A DNA stretch of 8,324 nt from 2-01-FULL-41-26 sp964587505. Its GTDB lineage: Bacteria > Patescibacteriota > Minisyncoccia > 2-02-FULL-40-12 > GWA2-44-9. The DNA is taken from positions 1 through 8,324 of the forward strand of contig CAZPLD010000030.1 of NCBI GenBank assembly GCA_964587505.1, written 5' to 3'. Under the pieces are notes generated by a model that was given only the letters and a program-made list of their open reading frames with translations, was not told where the DNA came from and made no database searches. Shown in pieces: positions 4,719 to 8,324 of this stretch. Position 1 is the stretch's first letter. Each line of letters begins with the position of its first letter. Both the position numbers and the translations under genes were made by a program.

Positions 4719-7380
4719 GGCACTTCTTGAATTTCTTGCCTGAACCGCAAGGACAAAGGTCGTTTCTTCCAACTTTCAGTTCACTGTCGCGGTGAGCAGG
4801 TTCATTGATTACCGGCTGATGAGCATGGCCGGCCGAATCGCCGATAATATCGGGGCGCTTCTCTTCCAGTTTAGCAATCTTCGGCTGTTCCACGAAACTA
4901 ACCTTGAATATCAAGTTCGCAACTTGTCCTTTGATTGATTCCGTCAGTTGATTGTACATATTCTGTCCTTCTATTTTATATTCTACCAAGGGGTCTCTCT
5001 GACCATAAGCCCGCAGACGCACTGAATCGCGTAAATATTCCATCGCTTCAATATGGTCTATCCATGATTCGTCGATAGTGCGAAGCAGAACAAGTTTTTC
5101 CAGACGCCTCATACTTTCAGCTCCAATTTCTTTTTCTCTTATTTCATATAATCCTTCTGCTTTTTTGATAATGAATCCGGATAACTCTTCTTTGTTTCCA
5201 GCTTTGGCAACTTCAACTAATTGATTGGTAATTTCGCCGTCAACGGGCAACAATGCTTTCAATGATTCCCCCATCTCATCTATATTCCATTTATAATCTT
5301 GCCCTTGGGTGTGAAAATTCACAAGATTCCTGATTTGAGTCCGCAAGTAATCCAAGACAATATCTTTTGAGCTTTCGGACGACAGAATTTCTTTTCTTAA
5401 ACGGTATGTGGCTTCACGATGCTTGTTCATGACATCGTCATATTCCAAGACATATTTTCTAATATCAAAATTATGGCCCTCAATTCTTGACTGGGCTTGG
5501 GCAATAGCGCTTGAAACAAATCTGTTCTCAATAACATCATCTTCGCCTACTCCGAGCCGGTCCATTAAATTTTTTAATTTATCGCCCCCAAAGACACGGA
5601 CAAGTTCATCCTCCACAGAAACAAAAAATCTCGAAGAGCCCGGGTCACCCTGCCTCCCGGCGCGTCCCCGCAGCTGGTCGTCTATCCGCCTTGCTTCGTG
5701 GCGTTCAGTACCTATAACATGCAATCCGCCCATGCTTCGACTTCGCTCAGCATCTTTGGGAACCTGTGGGTTCCCTCCGAGAATAATATCCACGCCTCTG
5801 CCGGCCATGTTGGTTGCCACGGTCACCGCTCCCGGCCGGCCGGCTTGGGCATGCATTTCCGCCTCTTTCTCGTGTTGTTTAGCATTTAAAACATTATGAG
5901 GAATCCCTTCTCTTTCAAGCATCAACGAAAGCATTTCATTTTTCTCGATTGAAACCGTACCAACAAGAACCGGCTGGCCTTTCTCGTGCATTTCTTTTAT
6001 CTCTCTGACAATTGCTCTTAGTTTGCCGGCTTCTGTTTTGTAAATCCTGTCCGGCATGTCTTTTCTTACCATCGGTTTATTTGTCGGGATAACAATAGAG
6101 TCCAGTTTATAGACCTTGTGAAACTCTTCGGCAGACGACTGGGCGGTTCCGGTCATGCCGGCCAGTTTTTTGTACAAACGGAAATAGTTCTGAAAAGTAA
6201 TTGTCGCCAATGTTTTGGATTCTTTTTCTATTTTTACGCCTTCTTTGGCTTCAACCGCCTGGTGAAGGCCCTCGGACCATCTCCGGCCGGGCATCAACCG
6301 CCCCGTGAATTCGTCAACGATTATCACTTCGCCGTTCTTCACGACATAATCGCGGTCACGCTTGAATAATATTTGGGCTTTAAGTGCCTGTTCCATGTGG
6401 TGGACATGCCTCGTACCGCCTTCATCATATATGTTGGTAAGTCCCAGCGCTTTCTCAACTTTTTCAATTCCGCTTTCAGTTATAGAAACGGCTTTTAGTT
6501 TTTCGTCTACATTGTAGTCCTCGTTTTCAACAAGGCGCGGGACAATTTTGGAAAACGTCTCGTATAATTTTCCGGAATCCTCATCGGGTGCGGAAATTAT
6601 CAAAGGCGTTCTAGCTTCGTCTATTAAAATAGAGTCGACTTCGTCAACAATTGCGAAGTTGTGGCCCTTTGCTTGGGCCATCTGCAATTCCTCATAAGCC
6701 ATGTTGTCGCGGAGATAGTCAAATCCGTATTCATTGTTTGTTCCGTAAGTAATGTCGGCCAAATATGCTTCCCTTCTTGTAACCGGTCTTAAAAATTCGT
6801 GAACAATCCTAAAACTTCCTTCGGTATCGCGTTCTTTGTCTTCGCTTTTATCGGTATGGGAGGAATCGTACAAATAGCTTGCTTCGTGATTGATACAACC
6901 GACACTCAAACCCAAAGCATTGTGTATCTGCCCCATCCAAACCGCATCGCGCCTTGATAAGTAATCATTTACAGTAACCACATGAACTCCGGCACCGGTT
7001 ATGGCGTTTAAATACGCGGCCAAGGTAGCAACTAATGTTTTACCTTCTCCGGTTTTCATTTCGGAGATATTTCCTCGATGTAGAGTTATACCGCCCATCA
7101 ACTGAACATCAAAATGACGCTGACCCAATGTGCGCTTTGAAGCTTCCCTGACTGCGGCAAAGGCTTCAGGAAGTAGCGCTTCAAGCGCTACTTCCTGTCC
7201 TGAGCTTGTCGAAGGACTATCTTGTAATCGTTTCCTGAATTCGACGGTTTTTTCTTTTAATTGAGTATCCGAAAGTTTCTCGAAGTCCTTTTCGAGTTCA
7301 TTTATGCGGTCAACTACGGGCTGTAGTGATTTAATATAGCGGGCATTCGCATCCCCGAATATCTTAGATAAAAACGGCAT
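4708..7380 (-). CDS. secA: Preprotein translocase ATPase SecA
   Basis: An 890-residue motor ATPase that drives unfolded preproteins through SecYEG at the inner face of the cytoplasmic membrane. Visible are Walker A MKTGEGKT (108-115), VTVNDYLSRRDA (135-146), TYGTNNEYGFDYLRDNM (211-227), the DEVD box (246-249), the preprotein-crosslinking region, TNMAGRGVDI, and the helicase motif QLRGRAGRQGDPGSSRFF. The C-terminus ends in a SEC-C zinc motif, CPCGSGKKFKKCH. Three additions depart from the common form: SPSTSSGQ (residues 55-62), an acidic insert of about 25 residues around 168-200, and AERSRSM (about 544-550). The first and third are encoded by a dispersed repeat. An extended -10 sits 9 nt before the ATG, so the mRNA may be nearly leaderless. 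The order hpf-secA is also seen in Firmicutes. The nucleotidyltransferase-DAC gene overlaps its 3' end. Confidence 0.98.
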   Translation of the reverse strand: MPFLSKIFGDANARYIKSLQPVVDRINELEKDFEKLSDTQLKEKTVEFRKRLQDSPSTSSGQEVALEALLPEAFAAVREASKRTLGQRHFDVQLMGGITLHRGNISEMKTGEGKTLVATLAAYLNAITGAGVHVVTVNDYLSRRDAVWMGQIHNALGLSVGCINHEASYLYDSSHTDKSEDKERDTEGSFRIVHEFLRPVTRREAYLADITYGTNNEYGFDYLRDNMAYEELQMAQAKGHNFAIVDEVDSILIDEARTPLIISAPDEDSGKLYETFSKIVPRLVENEDYNVDEKLKAVSITESGIEKVEKALGLTNIYDEGGTRHVHHMEQALKAQILFKRDRDYVVKNGEVIIVDEFTGRLMPGRRWSEGLHQAVEAKEGVKIEKESKTLATITFQNYFRLYKKLAGMTGTAQSSAEEFHKVYKLDSIVIPTNKPMVRKDMPDRIYKTEAGKLRAIVREIKEMHEKGQPVLVGTVSIEKNEMLSLMLEREGIPHNVLNAKQHEKEAEMHAQAGRPGAVTVATNMAGRGVDIILGGNPQVPKDAERSRSMGGLHVIGTERHEARRIDDQLRGRAGRQGDPGSSRFFVSVEDELVRVFGGDKLKNLMDRLGVGEDDVIENRFVSSAIAQAQSRIEGHNFDIRKYVLEYDDVMNKHREATYRLRKEILSSESSKDIVLDYLRTQIRNLVNFHTQGQDYKWNIDEMGESLKALLPVDGEITNQLVEVAKAGNKEELSGFIIKKAEGLYEIREKEIGAESMRRLEKLVLLRTIDESWIDHIEAMEYLRDSVRLRAYGQRDPLVEYKIEGQNMYNQLTESIKGQVANLIFKVSFVEQPKIAKLEEKRPDIIGDSAGHAHQPVINEPAHRDSELKVGRNDLCPCGSGKKFKKCHGK
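5731..5753 (+). repeat. Dispersed CTTCGAC-N-CTCAG repeat, copy 2 (inside secA)
   Basis: The plus strand reads CTTCGACTTCGCTCAG, flanked by complementary arms ATG/CAT. It encodes AERSRSM in SecA, at the variable loop just before GGLHVIGTERHE. It shares the CTTCGAC...CTCAG core with the copy near 7207 but lies in the opposite orientation. Arms that differ between copies yet stay self-complementary mark a mobile palindromic repeat rather than conserved protein sequence. Confidence 0.6.
7167..7197. repeat. Perfect 31-bp palindrome in secA (15-bp arms, 1-nt centre)
   Basis: Arms 7167-7181 and 7183-7197 are exact reverse complements around C7182. The secA-coding reading gives QEVAL-E-ALLPE. ALLPE is the conserved SecA segment before AFAAVREA, so the other arm looks like an inverted copy of native sequence. 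The mRNA would carry a 13-15 bp hairpin at about codons 62-72. The palindrome abuts the dispersed repeat at 7197-7217. Confidence 0.85.
7197..7217 (-). repeat. Dispersed CTTCGAC-N-CTCAG repeat, copy 1 (inside secA)
   Basis: The minus strand reads GTC-CTTCGACAAGCTCAG-GAC: a CTTCGAC...CTCAG core between complementary arms. It encodes the SPSTSSGQ tract in SecA, about eight residues more than E. coli SecA has between FRxRL and (L/I)PEAF. From general knowledge, STSSGQ-encoding copies of this kind recur in unrelated genes of several uncultured bacterial lineages. Confidence 0.7.
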
Positions 7381-7389
7381 TATCCCGTC

Positions 7390-7418
7390 ATTTTAGCACG
7401 GTTTTCGGCAAAAATAAA
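7390..7418 (-). promoter_or_regulatory. Extended -10 promoter immediately upstream of secA
   Basis: On the minus strand TGC-TAAAAT (7398-7390) is a perfect TGn extension plus a 5/6 -10 hexamer. Seventeen nt upstream is a poor -35, TTTATT (7418-7413). A transcript start expected about 7 nt downstream falls at 7381-7384, 1-4 nt from the secA ATG, which lacks a clear Shine-Dalgarno sequence. Confidence 0.5.
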
Positions 7419-7420
7419 GG

Positions 7421-7632
7421 TCGCTCAACCCATCCCCATTTGTCGGCCTGTTGGATTACGACTTATTGTCTTCTTCGGACAAATAGTTAAATTATCCTCA
7501 ATTTAGTTAACAAATACGGGTCCCGCTCTAAGAATCACTCCCATATTTGTTTAATAACCTAAATTATCGGCTAATTTAACTATTGTGTTGCCCTCGAAAC
7601 CAAACGGCCTTAAATGGAGATGGGTTTCGCTT
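7421..7632 (-). repeat. 200-bp foldback element flanked by a short direct repeat (MITE-like, or a structured RNA)
   Basis: Nested inverted arms pair across 7427-7626: 7427-7441 with 7612-7626 (15 bp, one G-U), 7445-7448 with 7606-7609, 7451-7454 with 7600-7603, 7482-7494 with 7572-7584 (13 bp perfect), 7500-7506 with 7559-7565, and 7509-7520 with 7540-7551 (12 bp, one G-U). That is about 55 pairs around a 19-nt apical loop, plus a small side hairpin at 7466-7482. Both imperfect pairs are G-U on the minus strand but A-C on the plus strand, which fits a minus-strand RNA. Immediately outside, AGCGA occurs as a direct repeat (7421-7425 and 7627-7631), like a target-site duplication. It holds no ORF and lies 46 nt upstream of secA. 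Confidence 0.6.
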
Positions 7633-7712
7633 TTATTATTAACGCAGCCCGGCATTTTATTTCAGACCCGCAACAGGCGGGCTTGGTGTTCTGAAGGAGT
7701 AGGTTTTAAAAG
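7633..7712. other. Remainder of the gap between the small ORF and the foldback element
   Basis: No ORF or RNA gene is recognised. The only visible structure is a 5-bp hairpin, CCCGC/GCGGG, at 7667-7681 with a 5-nt loop. The minus-strand continuation is TCTGAAAT, with no U-run, so it is not a convincing terminator. CGGGCT at 7647-7652 could pair alternatively with the AGCCCG next to that hairpin. Confidence 0.4.
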
Positions 7713-7895
7713 CTATTCAAGGTTCAGGCTTTCCGTCAGATGAGCAAGATAATTTAACCCTTGTATAATATGACTGAAGAACCCGCCGTGGTGAGGACAA
7801 GTGGAGATTGCCGCTGGAACAATCGAAACGGGCTGAAATAAGGTGCTGGGCGGAGTGATTATTCTTTTGGCTGCCTTGCCAAATCTGTTCCACAT
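7713..7895 (-). CDS. Small hypothetical protein between hpf and secA
   Basis: A 60-codon ORF that starts 14 nt after the hpf stop and ends with TAG. The product is not recognised. It begins with a basic, amphipathic MWNRFGKAAKRII, continues with a Pro/Val/Ile stretch, has CPHH at 33-36, and ends FFSHIIQGLNYLAHLTESLNLE, which looks helical. Composition and codon choice look like those of the neighbouring genes, and no stop interrupts the frame. There is no clear Shine-Dalgarno sequence, so it would rely on coupling to hpf. CPHH with His42 and His52 could bind a metal, but no family signature supports this. It may be a chance ORF, but position and composition favour a real gene. Confidence 0.5.
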   Translation of the reverse strand: MWNRFGKAAKRIITPPSTLFQPVSIVPAAISTCPHHGGFFSHIIQGLNYLAHLTESLNLE

Positions 7896-7909
7896 TCGCG
7901 TTTCTACGC

Positions 7910-8233
7910 TCAGTATTTCCTCGCTCTTCGCTCGGTCATTTTCTCTTTGAATTTTTTTATCTGGGTTTGGAGTTCGTCTTTGACGTCTACGATGGCGTTA
8001 CGAAGGTCTTCGTGAGTACATGTCGCTCTTAGCAACTTGCCCCCGAGAGACAAATTAACCTCGGCGGAAAAAACCATGCCCGAACGATGGTGCTTTGACG
8101 GCATTCCTATCTCTACCTTCGCCTGCCCCTTATCGTTCCCTATCAGGTGGTCCAGCCCGCCTATTTTTTCTTCAATAAAAATCCTCAATGGCTCATCCAG
8201 GATTATGTTTTTTGTAGAAATATCTATACGCAT
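7910..8233 (-). CDS. hpf: Ribosome hibernation promoting factor, short form (HPF/RaiA, S30AE family)
   Basis: A 107-residue protein of the Ribosomal_S30AE fold, which binds the decoding region of the small subunit and silences ribosomes during starvation. The N-terminus MRIDISTKNIILDEPLRIFI matches the first strand and helix. EKIGGLDHLI, a VEIGMPSKHHRSGMVFSAEVNL strand pair, and HEDLRNAIVDVKDELQTQIKKFKEK (the long second helix) follow. The end is basic (MTERRARKY). It lacks the C-terminal dimerisation domain of long HPF, so a dimer would need other factors. The ATG lies one nt after the stop of an upstream frame (TAA-A-ATG); AGGAG at 8256-8252 is 18 nt away, too far to serve it directly. Downstream come a small ORF and secA; hpf-secA adjacency is known from Firmicutes. 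Confidence 0.93.
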   Translation of the reverse strand: MRIDISTKNIILDEPLRIFIEEKIGGLDHLIGNDKGQAKVEIGMPSKHHRSGMVFSAEVNLSLGGKLLRATCTHEDLRNAIVDVKDELQTQIKKFKEKMTERRARKY

Positions 8234-8234
8234 T

Positions 8235-8324
8235 TTATTTTGTAATATCTGCTCCTAATTTATATGAATTAAATTCCGACTCGTTAATAACAAATATCGC
8301 TCCCCAGTCCCGGCCCGACTGGGT
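8235..8324 (-). CDS. C-terminal end of an unidentified CDS (runs off right edge)
   Basis: An open frame from the window edge ends with TAA at 8237-8235, one nt before the hpf ATG, as in a tightly coupled operon. The 29 visible residues run TQSGRDWGAIFVINESEF and end YKLGADITK. They read like plausible protein but match no family I recognise. The first codons are encoded by a GC-rich inverted repeat (8303-8323), so this part may be repeat-derived. Alternatively the stretch is a non-coding hpf leader. Confidence 0.4.
   Translation of the reverse strand, partial: TQSGRDWGAIFVINESEFNSYKLGADITK
8259..8287 (-). promoter_or_regulatory. Possible hpf promoter
   Basis: On the minus strand TTAACG (8287-8282), 17 nt, TATAAA (8264-8259). 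A start near 8252 would leave a leader of about 20 nt to the hpf ATG. If the upstream frame is truly coding, this promoter would be internal to it. Confidence 0.3.
8303..8323. repeat. GC-rich inverted repeat at the right edge
   Basis: CCCAGTC (8303-8309) and GACTGGG (8317-8323) are perfect 7-bp arms around a 7-nt centre, CCGGCCC. There is no U-run on the minus strand, so it is not a typical terminator for that direction. The window ends one base beyond the right arm. Confidence 0.5.

Noticed and set aside
4719..4772. N-terminal extension of the nucleotidyltransferase-DAC protein (18 residues)
   Set aside because: These bases already encode the conserved SEC-C zinc motif of SecA, and the transferase fold begins only after the ATG at 4718.
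5408..5899. 163-codon plus-strand ORF opposite secA
   Set aside because: Shadow of conserved SecA helicase-motif sequence; the product is Ser/Pro-rich with no domain.
7427..7626. tmRNA, RNase P RNA, SRP RNA or 6S RNA in the secA upstream gap
   Set aside because: No ALAA-stop tag frame or tRNA-like end, no RNase P core motifs and no SRP tetraloop motif are seen. The nested foldback with a direct repeat does not match 6S.
7667..7681. Terminator after the small ORF
   Set aside because: The stem is only 5 bp, and neither strand has a following T-run.
7910..7945. Third copy of the secA-type repeat at the end of hpf (CGCTCTTCGCTCGG region)
   Set aside because: It shares only TTCGCTC with the other copies and lacks the CTTCGAC half and the complementary arms.
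8252..8256. AGGAG (minus strand) as the hpf ribosome-binding site
   Set aside because: It lies 18 nt from the ATG, and no alternative in-frame start codon occurs between them.
1..8324. CRISPR array, tRNA genes or transposase genes
   Set aside because: No regularly spaced repeats, no cloverleaf with an encoded anticodon arm, and no transposase motifs were seen on either strand.

Overview
The window (about 8.3 kb, moderate G+C, compact) looks like a chromosomal piece of a Patescibacteria/CPR-type bacterium, probably Parcubacteria-like. This is inferred from small closely packed genes, the divergence of the housekeeping proteins, and short dispersed palindromic repeats spliced in frame into secA. 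UGA is used as a normal stop (nuclease gene, hpf), so the code is standard rather than the UGA=Gly code of Gracilibacteria/SR1. No taxonomic marker RNA is present.

Left part (minus strand, 1-952): two overlapping genes (ATGA overlap), both apparently RecB/Cas4-like PD-(D/E)XK nucleases; the downstream one runs off the left edge. Next (1018-2547, minus) is an M32 zinc carboxypeptidase with a terminator hairpin overlapping its stop codon. Divergent from it (2684-3658, plus) is a proline iminopeptidase; the two share a 136-nt intergenic region with back-to-back promoters whose -35 boxes lie in one palindrome. Together they suggest cytosolic peptide breakdown for amino-acid salvage. A strong terminator at 3668-3700 closes the plus-strand gene.

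Right part (minus strand, 8324-3699), in order of transcription: the tail of an unidentified CDS, hpf/raiA (ribosome hibernation factor), a 60-codon possible gene, a 332-nt gap with a 200-bp foldback structure flanked by a short direct repeat, secA, and a two-domain protein overlapping the end of secA by 11 nt. The hpf-secA order matches the known arrangement in Firmicutes. The last protein is the most notable item: an N-terminal HIGH-type nucleotidyltransferase fused to a C-terminal DisA_N/DAC (diadenylate cyclase) domain, which suggests c-di-AMP-type signalling in an unusual architecture, translationally coupled to the secretion ATPase.

Most worth a second look: the nucleotidyltransferase-DAC fusion, the foldback element upstream of secA, and the two opposite-orientation dispersed repeats within secA, one joined to a perfect 31-bp palindrome.
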